Below are positions 38,540 through 49,219 of a stretch of 64,000 nt of DNA, in pieces. The DNA is taken from contig JAQTLM010000001.1 in NCBI GenBank assembly GCA_028714895.1, forward strand, positions 62,001 through 126,000. Direction: 5' to 3'. Position numbers and translations under genes: made by a program. Numbering within the stretch: the stretch's first letter is position 1; the number at the start of each line of letters is the position of its first letter. Under the pieces are notes generated by a model, which saw nothing but the letters and a program-made list of their open reading frames with translations, did not search any database and had not been told where the DNA came from. Origin of the DNA: Gallionella sp. (GTDB lineage: Bacteria; Pseudomonadota; Gammaproteobacteria; Burkholderiales; Gallionellaceae).

Positions 38540-39586
38540 TTAAAACGGACTCTTGTATTCCTGGAATGGGCTCTTGAATTCCGGCGCCGGGGCAAATGCA
38601 TTCGAGAAGAATGACTCATCCGGCAGGCAGCGCTGGGCGGTAAAGTCGCGGCGTGCGGCATCCAGCATGGCCGGTGTGCCGCAGGCGTAGATTTCATGGG
38701 CGGACAGGTCATTGAAGTCATCCAACATCGCCTGATGAACCAGCCCGGTTCTGCCTTGCCAGTTATCTTCCGGCAAGGCTTCGGAAAGCACAGGAGTGAA
38801 CTTGCAGCCGCTGCTCTCCCATTGCTTTGCCTCCTCCAGCATGTATAGATCGGCCGGTCGGCGTCCTCCCCAGTAGAGGTGCATGGGGCGTTGCAGGCCG
38901 ATGTGCAGCGCATGTTCGATCATGGACTTGACCGGCGCGAAACCGGTGCCGTCGGCGACGAAGATGACAGGCTTGTCAGAGTCTTCGCGCAACCGGAATT
39001 CGCCGAGCGGGCCTTTGAAACGCAGGATGTCGCGCTCTTTCATTTCGTTGAATACATACTGCGTGAAAGCTCCGCCCTCGACTTTGCGGATATGCAGTTC
39101 GAGGAATTTCCCGTTGTGCGGCGCATTGGCCAGCGAGAAATTGCGCGGCTTCTGGTCTTTCGGCAGCATGGCGATATGTTGTCCGGCCGTGAAGCGCAAC
39201 TGTTCGCCCATAGGCAGTTCGAGTTGCAGCGCCATCACATCATCCGCCAGCCGGGTCATATTGTGCACGCGGCAGGGCAGGATTCTCACCGGGATGTCGC
39301 TGATCTTGCCGGCTGTTTGGCATTCGATCAGCAGATCCGATTTCGGTCTGGCGCAACAGAACAATGTCATGCCCGCCGCTTTATCCATATCCGTCAGCGC
39401 GCTGCCCAGATGGTTGCCGTGATCCACCTGACCTTCCATGACTTTGCCCTTGCATACGCCGCATGCGCCTTCGCGGCAGCTGTACGGCAGGGTGTAGCCG
39501 TGCTTGAGTGCGGCTTCAAGGATGGTTTCGTGCTCTTCGATGGGGAAATGGTAGCCGCTCGGCTGGATGGTGGTTTGAAAGGTCAT
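38540..39586 (-). CDS. Ferredoxin-NAD(P)H reductase, CDP-6-deoxy-delta-3,4-glucoseen reductase type
   Basis: A 348-residue electron-transfer flavoprotein. The N-terminal plant-type [2Fe-2S] domain has the cysteine set CREGACGVCKG and a later CCARP. The FNR module has RNFSLANAP for FAD, ADGTGFAPVKSMIEH for NAD(P) and ACGTPAMLDAARRDF. The family takes its name from AscD but in betaproteobacteria it is usually a stand-alone reductase with unknown partner. The C-terminal peptide SPFQEYKSPF is an internal duplication from a 21-bp tandem repeat. Confidence 0.9.
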   Translation of the reverse strand: MTFQTTIQPSGYHFPIEEHETILEAALKHGYTLPYSCREGACGVCKGKVMEGQVDHGNHLGSALTDMDKAAGMTLFCCARPKSDLLIECQTAGKISDIPVRILPCRVHNMTRLADDVMALQLELPMGEQLRFTAGQHIAMLPKDQKPRNFSLANAPHNGKFLELHIRKVEGGAFTQYVFNEMKERDILRFKGPLGEFRLREDSDKPVIFVADGTGFAPVKSMIEHALHIGLQRPMHLYWGGRRPADLYMLEEAKQWESSGCKFTPVLSEALPEDNWQGRTGLVHQAMLDDFNDLSAHEIYACGTPAMLDAARRDFTAQRCLPDESFFSNAFAPAPEFKSPFQEYKSPF

Positions 39587-39638
39587 GATGAAACTGCCAA
39601 GGCGTCCGTAAATATAAATTCCAAGGCATAATTATGCC

Positions 39639-40508
39639 ATGAAACGCCTGCTGATCATCGGCTGCGGAGACGTGGCGATGCGCGCCATCCCTTTGCTGAC
39701 GCGCCGCTACCGGGTATTTGCCCTAGTGCGCAATCCGGTCTATCGTGAAAAATTGCGCGCGCTCGGCGTGCTGCCGATTTTCGGTGATCTGGACGATCGC
39801 GCCAGCCTTGCACGCATCGCGGGGTTGGTGGATGCCGTGCTGCACTTCGCCCCTCCTGCGAATAACGGTACATGCGACACGCGCACCCGCTATCTGTTGG
39901 CTGCACTGTCGCGTGGAGCATTGCCGACGCAACTGGTGTACATCGGCACCAGCGGCGTATATGGCGATTGCGGAGGCGCAGTCGTGAGCGAATCGCAGCC
40001 GCTCCATCCGCAAACGGCGCGTGCGCAGCGCCGTATCAATGCCGAAAGGAAAATTCGCAACTGGGCAAAACGCAATCATGTGAAGGCCAGCATCCTGCGT
40101 GTGCCGGGCATTTATGCCGCCGATCGCCTGCCGCTAGCCCGCTTGCAGCAGGGTTTCCCGTGCATTGTCGACAGCGAGGATAGCTATACCAATCACATCC
40201 ACGCCGACGATCTGGCACATATCGCTGTGGCGGCATTGCGATATGGAAAGGCGTGCCGCGTGTACCACGCCAGCGATGACAGCCAGTTGAAGATGGGCGA
40301 ATACTTCGATGCCGTGGCGGATGCGTTTGGCTTGCCGCGCCCGCCGCGCGTCAGCTGCGCCGAGGCGCAATGCGTGCTGCCGGAAATGCTGCTATCGTTC
40401 ATGAACGAATCGCGGCGGCTGAACAATCAGCGCATGAAGCGGGAGTTGAGAGTGCGGCTGCATTATCCGGCGGTGGCGGATATGCTGGCCACAATCAAAT
40501 CCCCCTGA
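39639..40508 (+). CDS. NAD(P)-dependent epimerase/dehydratase-like protein (YeeZ-like)
   Basis: A 289-residue protein of the extended SDR superfamily. The Rossmann start is MKRLLIIGCGDVAMRAIPLL, with the motif GCGDVA in place of GxxGxxG. YIGTSGVYGDCGG supplies the catalytic Ser/Thr and Tyr region, and NHIHADDLAHIAVAAL is the usual strand near the substrate site. The YxxxK pair is not clear. Substrate unknown. It is divergent from the reductase gene by about 52 bp. Confidence 0.82.
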   Translation: MKRLLIIGCGDVAMRAIPLLTRRYRVFALVRNPVYREKLRALGVLPIFGDLDDRASLARIAGLVDAVLHFAPPANNGTCDTRTRYLLAALSRGALPTQLVYIGTSGVYGDCGGAVVSESQPLHPQTARAQRRINAERKIRNWAKRNHVKASILRVPGIYAADRLPLARLQQGFPCIVDSEDSYTNHIHADDLAHIAVAALRYGKACRVYHASDDSQLKMGEYFDAVADAFGLPRPPRVSCAEAQCVLPEMLLSFMNESRRLNNQRMKRELRVRLHYPAVADMLATIKSP

Positions 40509-40525
40509 ATTTGCTCAACGCTGTT

Positions 40526-40618
40526 TTATGAACCAAACGTACCAGTCACTGCGACAGGCGGCGGTTGCTTTTTAGGTTTCTTCACTTCTTTGTTTTTTCG
40601 TTGCTGCCCTTTAGCCAT
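40526..40618 (-). CDS. Small basic protein (30 aa)
   Basis: A 30-residue protein starting MAKGQQRKNKEVKKPKKQPP, then PVAVTGTFGS. GGAG lies 7 nt upstream of this ATG; an ATG two codons earlier is too close to that site. Similar very short Lys-rich proteins starting MAKGQ.R.N.E.KKPKK are widespread in proteobacteria, with no known function. The charge suggests nucleic-acid or ribosome contact, which is speculation. It ends convergent with the epimerase-like gene, 17 bp apart. Confidence 0.75.
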   Translation of the reverse strand: MAKGQQRKNKEVKKPKKQPPPVAVTGTFGS

Positions 40619-40955
40619 GATCATTCTCCTTGTGTTGTTGCATGCGCATAATAATACGAACGGATAATTTCGGTGAACTTTCCTCGGCGGAATGGTTTGA
40701 GTGGCCGTTATTGGCCGTCTGCTTCTTGGTATGTCGGGTTCAAATACCCTCAATAACCTGCCGCCATCTGGATCATTTTAACGGCAGATTCAGTATCCTT
40801 TTATAAATTCCCTTGACGGCATCAACCAATTAGGCGTAAAAGGCTTCCAGGTATTTGATTCAAAGTCTTTGCAGTGCTGGTTTTTCCATGTGCAATCTTC
40901 GATTCAAATAGTTTTGCGGGAGTTTTTCCCGTTTTTTTAATAAGGAAGTAATCAC
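40619..40955. other. Promoter and long leader of the cold-shock gene
   Basis: The gap has TTGACG (40813-40818), an 18-bp spacer and TAAAAG (40837-40842), giving a transcript that starts near 40849 and a leader of about 107 nt. CGGGA-GTTTT-TCCCG then seven T (40917-40938) forms a terminator-like hairpin just before the SD AAGGAAG. The left part of the gap (40625-40800) shows nothing I can identify. Confidence 0.6.
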
Positions 40956-41159
40956 ATGGCAACTGGTACAGTTAAATGGTTCAACGACGCAAAGGGTTTT
41001 GGTTTTGTCACTCCCGATGATGGCAGCGAAGATTTGTTCGCACACTTTTCAGCAATCAACATGAACGGCTTCAAGTCGCTCCAGGAAGGCCAAAAAGTCA
41101 GCTTTGAAGTGACACAAGGTCCTAAGGGCAAGCAAGCTTCCAATATTCAGGCTGGTTAA
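40956..41159 (+). CDS. Cold-shock-domain protein, CspA family
   Basis: A 67-residue single OB-fold RNA/ssDNA-binding protein. RNP1 is KGFGFV (residues 13-18) and RNP2 is DLFAHF; the N-terminus [14 protein letters not shown] is standard. AAGGAAG lies 9 nt before the ATG. A long leader with a hairpin precedes it, typical of cold-shock genes in which mRNA structure controls expression. Whether this copy is cold-induced cannot be read from sequence. Confidence 0.95.
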   Translation: MATGTVKWFNDAKGFGFVTPDDGSEDLFAHFSAINMNGFKSLQEGQKVSFEVTQGPKGKQASNIQAG

Positions 41160-41180
41160 TCAGTTCTTGAGTTGGTAAAA

Positions 41181-41209
41181 AAGCCCGGCACGAAAGTGCC
41201 GGGCTTTTT
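41181..41209. terminator. Bidirectional terminator of csp and trpD
   Basis: AAGCCCGGCAC and GTGCCGGGCTTTTT pair over a GAAA tetraloop, with six A on the left, so it can serve both strands. It lies 22 nt after csp and about 50 nt after trpD. Confidence 0.9.
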
Positions 41210-41258
41210 GTTTGCCGGTAAGACAGGCCTGGCAGGCAGCTGCTTTCCTCTATGGGCG

Positions 41259-42853
<1,595 letters not shown>

Positions 42854-43021
42854 ACAAAGTCCATTTCGTCAGAAGTATCTAGGGCACCTCTGAAAGCCCA
42901 AAGTTTTATCGCCATACGTTGTTGCGCTTAAAAATCCTGCTTGCCTGCCGTATCTGTGCGGTGCGGCAATTTTCCCCTGAAATGGCTTTCCATGTAAGCC
43001 CCTTGCACGGCTCCGCGATAT

Positions 43022-44038
43022 TTATTGCAAGTCCTCTGCCGAAGGCTCAAGCAGAAATTTCAATTTGCCGAGCAGCCAATTGACCAGCGGATTGTTGTGC
43101 CTGTAGTAGATGCTTGTTTCAATCAATTGGCTTCCGAGCAAATGTTTGAAATGGTATGAAGTCACGCCCAGGTCAAGCCGCGTGTACCCTTCGCGCGCGC
43201 AAGCCTCGATTGCCTTCAGGCACAGCAGGAAATACAGGCCATAGCGGCGATTGCATTCGTAATCCATCCCCATGTATTTGCCGACCATTTGCCGCTGCTT
43301 GCCGATGAGTTGCGCAAAACCAATCAGTGTTTCATCCTCAAAGCACAGGAGGAATTTGCTGATGCCGGCGGTTTTCCGGAAATAGTCCAGAGTGAGCCTT
43401 TCGAACCTGATGGGCGATTGCTCATGAGTGTTGAGGTAAAGCCGGTATGCTTGCGCCAACAGGTGCTCCGGCAGGGCATCGCATTCCTCAAACCTCAGCA
43501 GCTCAGCCTTTTTGAGCTTGCGCCTGAAATCGTCAAACCGTCGTGCTGATAGCCCGGAATAATAATCTCCTGCAATCGTCAGCACCGGCACCGGCAGGCC
43601 GTTGGCCCGGGTAAATCCCGGCAAGGGCAAGTCGGCGGCGAAACTCTTGTAAGCGACCAGCGGCGCTTTTTTCTGCAAGGTAGCATTGACCAGCGATAGG
43701 ACATCTTCCGACACTTCACCGTCTATCATGCCGAAATCCGCAGAGGGATGCCCAACACAGGCAATCCTGAATTTCACCCAGGACAGGCACTTTTTCAGCA
43801 TCCTGTCCGGCAACATGGTGTTGATGCAAAACTCGTGCAGGAAATACGGCACGACTGCCACGCGCTGTTTGCCCCTGAAGATTGCCAGATAACGGCAGTC
43901 GAACTCTGCGATCCCCGATGCCTGGAAGGCTTTGCAAAATGCAGCACCTTCCGGTTCATCCGCCAGAAAATCGTCGGGTGGAAGAGCCAAATCTTCTATG
44001 TTCAGGCTGTCAGATGCGACACCAGGTTTCTCGGTCAT
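43022..44038 (-). CDS. GNAT-family N-acyltransferase (BioF2/FemAB-like)
   Basis: A 338-residue soluble protein. The C-terminal half fits the Acetyltransf_6 (BioF2-like) type: FDDFRRKLKKAELL, YRLYLNTHEQSPIRFERL, FLLCFEDETLIGFAQLI, YKYMGMDYE-like KYMGMDYECNRRYGLYFLLCLKAIEACAREG and LDLGVTSYHFK. Substrate unknown. Its ATG overlaps the stop of the FAD oxidoreductase gene, so the two are coupled and probably act together. Confidence 0.8.
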   Translation of the reverse strand: MTEKPGVASDSLNIEDLALPPDDFLADEPEGAAFCKAFQASGIAEFDCRYLAIFRGKQRVAVVPYFLHEFCINTMLPDRMLKKCLSWVKFRIACVGHPSADFGMIDGEVSEDVLSLVNATLQKKAPLVAYKSFAADLPLPGFTRANGLPVPVLTIAGDYYSGLSARRFDDFRRKLKKAELLRFEECDALPEHLLAQAYRLYLNTHEQSPIRFERLTLDYFRKTAGISKFLLCFEDETLIGFAQLIGKQRQMVGKYMGMDYECNRRYGLYFLLCLKAIEACAREGYTRLDLGVTSYHFKHLLGSQLIETSIYYRHNNPLVNWLLGKLKFLLEPSAEDLQ

Positions 44039-45654
44039 GTTTTGTCGGATAACCGGTGCATCATACTCAACGCCACCGCTTCGGCAATCCTGATGCCGTC
44101 CACCGCCGCGGACAGAATGCCGCCCGCATAGCCCGCGCCTTCTCCGGACGGGTACAAGCCTCGGGTGTTGATGCTTTGCAAATCATCGTCATGGCGCTTG
44201 ATGCGTATCGGCGAAGAGGTGCGTGTTTCCACGCCGGTCAGCACCGCATCGGCCATATCGAACCCCTTGATCTGTTTCGCGAAGGCGGGCAATGCCTCGC
44301 GGATCGCGGCAATCGCATAATCCGGCAAGGCGCTGCTCAAGTCACATAAATGCACGCCCGGTGTATAAGACGGCTGTACCGTGCCAAAGTTGCGTGAAGG
44401 TCTGCCCGCCAGAAAATCGCCGACCAGTTGTCCGGGAGCGCAGTAATTCCCGCCACCCAGATCGAAGGCGCGCGACTCCCAGCGGCGCTGGAATTCCATT
44501 CCGGCGAGCGGGCCGCCGGGATAGTCTTCGGGGGTGATGCCCACGACTATCCCTGCGTTGGCGTTACGTTCGTTGCGCGAATACTGGCTCATGCCGTTGG
44601 TGACCACTCGCCCCGCTTCCGAAGCGGCGGCGACCACGGTGCCGCCGGGGCACATGCAGAAGCTGTATACCGAACGCCCGTTGCTGGCGTGATGTACCAG
44701 CTTGTAATCCGCCGCGCCGAGCAGCGGGTTGCTGGCGTTGTTGCCGTAACGTGCGCGGTCGATCAGCGACTGCGGATGCTCGATGCGGAAGCCGATCGAG
44801 AAAGGCTTGGCTTCGATATAGATGCCGCGTTTGTGCAGCATCTCGAAGGTGTCGCGCGCACTATGGCCGACCGCCAGCATCAGATGATTCGTGGCGATGT
44901 GCTCGCCGCTGGCAAGTACCACGCCGCGCACTGCGCCATCGACAATTTCGATGTCATCGACACGACTCTCGAAGCGTATCTCGCCGCCCAGCGACTGTAT
45001 CGTCTCGCGCATTTTTTCCACCATGCCCACCAGGCGGAACGTGCCGATGTGCGGCTTGCCGACATACAGGATTTCTTCAGGCGCGCCTGCCTTGACTAAT
45101 TCCTCCAGTACTTTCCTGCCGAGGTGCCTGGGGTCCTTGATCTGGCTGTGCAGCTTGCCGTCGGAGAACGTGCCCGCGCCGCCTTCGCCGAACTGCACGT
45201 TGGATTCCGGGTTGAGCACACCCTGCCGCCACAGGCCGAAGGTGTCTTTGGTTCTTTCGCGCACCGCCTTGCCGCGTTCCAGGATCAGCGGGCGGAAGCC
45301 CATCTGTGCGAGGATCAGTCCGGCGAACAGACCCGCGGGACCCATGCCGATCACTACCGGGTGTGAGGTTGGATTCTGCGGAGCCTGTGCGACAAAGTGG
45401 TAGCGGGTATCGGGCGCAATCCTTGCATGCGGGTCATTGTTGAACCGCGCCAGAACCGCCGCTTCATCGCGCACTTCAATATCCAGCGTGTAGGTGAACA
45501 GGATGGCGTGCGATTTGCGCGCATCCACGCCGCGCCGGAAGATGTGATAGTTCAGCAAATCGTCCGCAGGGATGTCCAGCCGCTGGACGATGACGCTGCT
45601 GATGTCGCCCTCGGGGTGGCCGAACGGCAGTTTGACTTCGGTGAGGCGGATCAT
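44035..45654 (-). CDS. FAD-dependent dehydrogenase (COG2509 type)
   Basis: A 539-residue flavoprotein. An N-terminal ferredoxin-fold-like domain (about 100 residues) precedes the FAD Rossmann motif VVIGMGPAGLFAGLILAQ, the RGKAVRERTKDT region, FGEGGAGTFSDGKL, FCMCPGGTVVAAASE and the C-terminal GLYPSGEGAGYAGGI. The family is conserved in bacteria with no firm substrate. It follows trpE by 2 nt and so probably shares its transcript. Confidence 0.88.
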   Translation of the reverse strand: MIRLTEVKLPFGHPEGDISSVIVQRLDIPADDLLNYHIFRRGVDARKSHAILFTYTLDIEVRDEAAVLARFNNDPHARIAPDTRYHFVAQAPQNPTSHPVVIGMGPAGLFAGLILAQMGFRPLILERGKAVRERTKDTFGLWRQGVLNPESNVQFGEGGAGTFSDGKLHSQIKDPRHLGRKVLEELVKAGAPEEILYVGKPHIGTFRLVGMVEKMRETIQSLGGEIRFESRVDDIEIVDGAVRGVVLASGEHIATNHLMLAVGHSARDTFEMLHKRGIYIEAKPFSIGFRIEHPQSLIDRARYGNNASNPLLGAADYKLVHHASNGRSVYSFCMCPGGTVVAAASEAGRVVTNGMSQYSRNERNANAGIVVGITPEDYPGGPLAGMEFQRRWESRAFDLGGGNYCAPGQLVGDFLAGRPSRNFGTVQPSYTPGVHLCDLSSALPDYAIAAIREALPAFAKQIKGFDMADAVLTGVETRTSSPIRIKRHDDDLQSINTRGLYPSGEGAGYAGGILSAAVDGIRIAEAVALSMMHRLSDKT

Positions 45655-45656
45655 CG

Positions 45657-47144
45657 CTACGAATCGAGGCTGTTATCCAGGCCCGCCAGCACCATCTCCG
45701 CCGCACGCAGCACGGCGCGCGCCTTGTTTTGCGTCTCCGTCCATTCGTTGTCCGGCACCGAGTCGGCGACGATGCCTGCGCCCGCCTGCACATACAGCAT
45801 GCTGTCCTTCACTACGGCGGTGCGCAGTGCGATGGCTAGATCCATGTCGCCGTTGAAGCCGAGGTAGCCGACCGCACCCGCGTAGATGCCGCGTTTGCTC
45901 GGTTCCAGCTCGTCGATGATTTCCATCGCGCGTACCTTGGCAGCGCCGCTGACCGTGCCGGCGGGGAAGGTGGCCTTGAGCACGTCTATCGCATTCAGGC
46001 CGGGCTTGAGCGTAGCCTCGACGTTGGAGACGATGTGCATCACATGTGAATAGCGTTCGATGATCATTTTTTCGGTGAGCTTCACCGTGCCGTTTTGCGC
46101 GACGCGGCCGATGTCGTTGCGGCCCAGGTCGATCAGCATCAGGTGCTCGGCCAGTTCCTTCGGATCGGCCAGCAATTCCTGCGCGAGTTCGGCATCCCGC
46201 TGCTGCGTCTTGCCGCGTGGCCGGGTTCCGGCAATCGGGCGCACCGTGACTGTATCGCCTTCCAGCCGCACCAATATTTCCGGCGATGCGCCGACCACGT
46301 GATGATCGCCCATGTCGTAATAGAACATGTACGGCGAAGGATTCACGCTACGTAGCGCGCGGTACAGCGACAGCGGCGCGGCGGGAAACGGCTGCGCCAT
46401 GCGTTGCGCCAGCACCACCTGCATGATGTCGCCGTCGAAGATGTATTGCTTGGCCTTTGCCACCGCCTGCTTGAACGCGGCTTCGCCGAATTCGGAGTGA
46501 GCCTCGCCGCCGTGCATCGGCGGCGCATGCGGAATGTCCACGGGCTGGCGCAGGCGCGTGGTCAGTTCATGCAGGCGCTGCTTGGCCAATGCGTAAGCGT
46601 CGGCCTGTTCCGGGTTGGCATAGACGATGAAGGTGAGCTTGCCGGTGAGGTTGTCCACCACCGCCAGTTGCTCGGTGAGCATCAGCAGGATGTCGGGTGT
46701 GCCGATGGCATCGGGCTTGCTGGTTTTTGCCAGTCGCGGTTCGATATAACGGATCGTGTCGTAGCCGAAATAGCCTGCCAGCCCGCCACAGAAGCGCGGC
46801 AGACCGGGCAGCGTCGCAACCTTGAAACGCGTCTGGTATTCGCGGATGAAATCCAGCGGATTCTCGACCTCGTGCCGGGTCTCGGTCGCGCCATGCGTAA
46901 GCGTGACTTGCCTGCCGCGCACCGTGATGCGCGTATCGGCGGGCAGGCCGATGAAGGAATAACGCCCGAAGCGTTCGCCGCCCTGCACCGATTCCAGCAG
47001 GTAGGAATACGGTTTGTTGGCGAGCTTGAGGTATAGCGACAGCGGCGTGTCCAGATCGGCAAAGGTTCCGCATACCAGCGGGATGCGGTTATAGCCTTGC
47101 TGTGCCAGCGTATTGAATTCTTGTTCGGTGATGGGGTGCAACAT
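45657..47144 (-). CDS. trpE: Anthranilate synthase component I
   Basis: Chorismate-using subunit of anthranilate synthase, 495 residues. The feedback-site LLES motif is near residue 49; the catalytic part has [45 protein letters not shown] and [24 protein letters not shown] lies 6 nt before the ATG. A leader peptide with two Trp codons precedes it. In the gene order it follows rpe-gph, as in cbbE-cbbZ-trp arrangements of autotrophic betaproteobacteria. Confidence 0.97.
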   Translation of the reverse strand: MLHPITEQEFNTLAQQGYNRIPLVCGTFADLDTPLSLYLKLANKPYSYLLESVQGGERFGRYSFIGLPADTRITVRGRQVTLTHGATETRHEVENPLDFIREYQTRFKVATLPGLPRFCGGLAGYFGYDTIRYIEPRLAKTSKPDAIGTPDILLMLTEQLAVVDNLTGKLTFIVYANPEQADAYALAKQRLHELTTRLRQPVDIPHAPPMHGGEAHSEFGEAAFKQAVAKAKQYIFDGDIMQVVLAQRMAQPFPAAPLSLYRALRSVNPSPYMFYYDMGDHHVVGASPEILVRLEGDTVTVRPIAGTRPRGKTQQRDAELAQELLADPKELAEHLMLIDLGRNDIGRVAQNGTVKLTEKMIIERYSHVMHIVSNVEATLKPGLNAIDVLKATFPAGTVSGAAKVRAMEIIDELEPSKRGIYAGAVGYLGFNGDMDLAIALRTAVVKDSMLYVQAGAGIVADSVPDNEWTETQNKARAVLRAAEMVLAGLDNSLDS

Positions 47145-47162
47145 GAAAAACCTCCTGTATTG

Positions 47163-47236
47163 TTTCGAAGACGATGCGTGGACGCGGGGTGTCCGGTGAG
47201 GCAGCGCTCACCATCGCCAGCAGGTTGTCTTCGAAA
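47163..47236 (-). promoter_or_regulatory. trp leader with long-range stem
   Basis: On the transcript, TTTCGAAGAC (47236-47227, within the leader codons) pairs perfectly with GTCTTCGAAA (47172-47163), 6 nt before the trpE SD. In between are the hairpin GGTGAG/CTCACC (47212-47195), which covers the last Trp codon and stop, and a small GGAC/GTCC hairpin. No U-tract is seen, so Rho or translation may be the target. Confidence 0.6.
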
Positions 47237-47258
47237 AATAGAGGTGTTTATGTGTCAT
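47208..47258 (-). CDS. trpL: trp leader peptide
   Basis: A 16-residue peptide, MTHKHLYFSKTTCWRW, with Trp codons at 14 and 16, immediately before the stop. It starts 2 nt after the gph stop and ends 63 nt before trpE. Two near-adjacent Trp codons in a short frame in front of trpE are the hallmark of ribosome-mediated attenuation. There is no strong SD, so read-through coupling from gph may help. Confidence 0.7.
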   Translation of the reverse strand: MTHKHLYFSKTTCWRW

Positions 47259-47260
47259 AT

Positions 47261-47965
47261 TCAAGCGCGTTTTATAAGCGGTAAGGCGGCGGGCAGGCCG
47301 GCGATAACCGCGTCCAAGTCTAATGTTTCCACCGGTTCGCCGTGATTGTAACCGTATGGCACGCAGAACACCGGGCAACCGGCGGCACGCGCCGCGAGGG
47401 TGTCGTTCAGCGAATCGCCGATTAGCAGCAGTTGTTCGATCGGCACGCCGAAAAATTTTGCCGCATACAGCAGCGGCAGCGGATGAGGTTTTTTTTCCGG
47501 CAGCGTGTCACCGGATACAACGATCTCGAAATACTTTGCCAGGCCGGTTCCTTCCAGCAGCGGCCCGGCGTAGCGCGCCGCCTTGTTGGTGATGCAGCCC
47601 ATGGGAAAGCCCGCCGCGTGCATGGCTTCCAAGCCATCGATCACACCGCCGTACGGCTTGCTGCCCAGCAACAGTTCGGTGTAATGCTTGTCGAAAATCG
47701 GCAGGGCGTGTTCATACAGCGCGGCATCCGGCGTGGCGTGCATCTCGCCGGTCAGCGCGCGCTTCACCAGCCAGCCGATGCCGTTGCCGATGTAGCTGGC
47801 CAGCAATTCCTGCGGCACCGGTGCGTAGCCCATTTCACGCAGCATGCGGTTGGCCGCCCCGGCAAGTTCCGGTACGGTATCCAGCAGCGTGCCATCAAGG
47901 TCAATGACGATGGCTCGCACGCTGACCGGCGTGGAAAATCTTTTGATAGTCGCGGCTTCTTGCAT
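47261..47965 (-). CDS. gph: Phosphoglycolate phosphatase
   Basis: HAD-family phosphatase that removes 2-phosphoglycolate made by Rubisco oxygenation or DNA repair. The 234-residue protein has DLDGTLLDTVPEL (nucleophile Asp), CITNKAARYAGPLL, KPHPLPLLYA and LLIGDSLNDTLAARAAG. In Calvin-cycle operons this gene is cbbZ. It lies between rpe and trpE with a lipoprotein gene in between. Confidence 0.93.
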   Translation of the reverse strand: MQEAATIKRFSTPVSVRAIVIDLDGTLLDTVPELAGAANRMLREMGYAPVPQELLASYIGNGIGWLVKRALTGEMHATPDAALYEHALPIFDKHYTELLLGSKPYGGVIDGLEAMHAAGFPMGCITNKAARYAGPLLEGTGLAKYFEIVVSGDTLPEKKPHPLPLLYAAKFFGVPIEQLLLIGDSLNDTLAARAAGCPVFCVPYGYNHGEPVETLDLDAVIAGLPAALPLIKRA

Positions 47966-47975
47966 GGCTGTCCCG

Positions 47976-48374
47976 TTAGTGGTTGGTCTTCTGTTCGGCT
48001 GCGCCCTTGTCAGGTTTTCCTGTGGCAGCGGCGTTCTCGACTGCCTTGCTGGGCGCGGTTTTGCCCTCGGTTTCTGCGGCAGCAGGCGCGCTTTGCGGGG
48101 TCTGTGACGCGGTCTTGCCCATACTGGGGTCGATGGCCTTTTCCTTGATGTCCTTGTCGGCTTCCTTCCAGCCGAACAATACGGAAGTCGGGCTCTGCAC
48201 CTCGTTTTCCTTCATGCAATCTTCGGGTGTCTTCAGCGAAATGCGACAGGCATAACCAATCGCTTCTGCATCGAGAGTCTTCTGCTGGCCAGCTCCCGTA
48301 ATCCGATCGCAACCAACCAGCGCAAGAGCGGCTATCAGCAGTATGGATGGGCTGGCGAATTGACGGGTGTGCAT
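47976..48374 (-). CDS. Small lipoprotein of unknown function
   Basis: A 132-residue protein with a lipoprotein signal peptide (SILLIAALALVGC) and Cys at about 22 followed by Asp, which in enterobacteria favours inner-membrane retention. The N-terminal mature part (LDAEAIGYACRISLKTPEDCMKEN) has two Cys; the C-terminal half is Ala/Lys/Glu/Pro-rich and probably disordered. I do not recognise it. It sits 5 nt from rpe and 10 nt from gph in the same direction. Confidence 0.8.
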   Translation of the reverse strand: MHTRQFASPSILLIAALALVGCDRITGAGQQKTLDAEAIGYACRISLKTPEDCMKENEVQSPTSVLFGWKEADKDIKEKAIDPSMGKTASQTPQSAPAAAETEGKTAPSKAVENAAATGKPDKGAAEQKTNH

Positions 48375-48379
48375 GATAT

Positions 48380-49060
48380 TTACACCTTGGCGAGCTCGGC
48401 GCGCAACGCGGCGATCACGCTGTCATAGCGGTGCGGGTCGCTGTCCTTGCGTGCGCCAAAAATGGCGGAACCGGCCACAAAGGTATCCACGCCTGCCGCA
48501 GCCACTTCGCGGATATTCGCGGGCCCCACGCCGCCGTCGATCTCCAGGCGGCAGTTGTAACCGCCCGCGTCGACCATCTTGCGCACCTGGCGCGCCTTGT
48601 CCAGCACATGCGGAATGAACTTCTGTCCGCCGAAGCCGGGGTTCACCGACATCAGCAGCACCATATCCAGCTTGGGCAGCGTGTATTCCAGCACATCCAG
48701 CGGCGTAGCCGGGTTGAACACCAGACCGGCCTTGCAGCCGCTTTCCTTGATCAGGCCGATGGTGCGGTCAATATGCTCGGAGGCTTCCGGGTGAAAAGTG
48801 ATGTAAGTCGCGCCAGCCTTGGCAAAGTCGGGAATGATGCGATCCACCGGTTTGACCATCAGGTGCACGTCGATCGGAGCGGTCACGCCATGTTTGCGCA
48901 GGGCCTCGCATACCAGCGGGCCGATGGTCAGGTTCGGCACATAATGGTTGTCCATCACGTCGAAGTGCACGATGTCTGTGCCGGAAGCGAGAACGTTATC
49001 AACCTCCTCGCCCAATCTGGCAAAGTTGGCGGAAAGAATGCTCGGGGCGATTTGATACAT
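48380..49060 (-). CDS. rpe: Ribulose-phosphate 3-epimerase
   Basis: TIM-barrel enzyme interconverting Ru5P and Xu5P in the pentose phosphate and Calvin cycles. I start at 49060 ([17 protein letters not shown]), with AAGGG upstream. The 226 residues include [49 protein letters not shown] and [11 protein letters not shown]. Known as cbbE in autotrophs. It heads the rpe-lipoprotein-gph-trpE group. Confidence 0.96.
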   Translation of the reverse strand: MYQIAPSILSANFARLGEEVDNVLASGTDIVHFDVMDNHYVPNLTIGPLVCEALRKHGVTAPIDVHLMVKPVDRIIPDFAKAGATYITFHPEASEHIDRTIGLIKESGCKAGLVFNPATPLDVLEYTLPKLDMVLLMSVNPGFGGQKFIPHVLDKARQVRKMVDAGGYNCRLEIDGGVGPANIREVAAAGVDTFVAGSAIFGARKDSDPHRYDSVIAALRAELAKV

Positions 49061-49129
49061 GATGTGACCCTTCAATTAAGTTCAAACGCAATGCGCATAT
49101 TCTAACCGAATACCTTGTGAGGTGGCGGG

Positions 49130-49205
49130 TGGTGGAGGTGAGCGGAATCGAACCGCTGGCCTTCTGATTGCGAACCAGACGCTCTCCCAACTGAGCTACA
49201 CCCCC
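49130..49205 (-). tRNA. tRNA-Ala (anticodon CGC)
   Basis: A 76-nt cloverleaf including an encoded CCA. Acceptor GGGGGTG pairs with CACCTCC (one G-U), D-stem GCTC/GAGC, anticodon stem TCTGG/TCAGA with loop TTCGCAA, and T-arm with GGTTCGATTCC. The anticodon reads CGC, for GCG codons, which are frequent in this genome. Confidence 0.93.
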
Positions 49206-49219
49206 ACGGCGATCAAATG

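Noticed and set aside
40736..40749. GGGTTCAAATACCC, resembling a tRNA T-arm
   Set aside because: No acceptor, D-arm or anticodon arm could be found around it.
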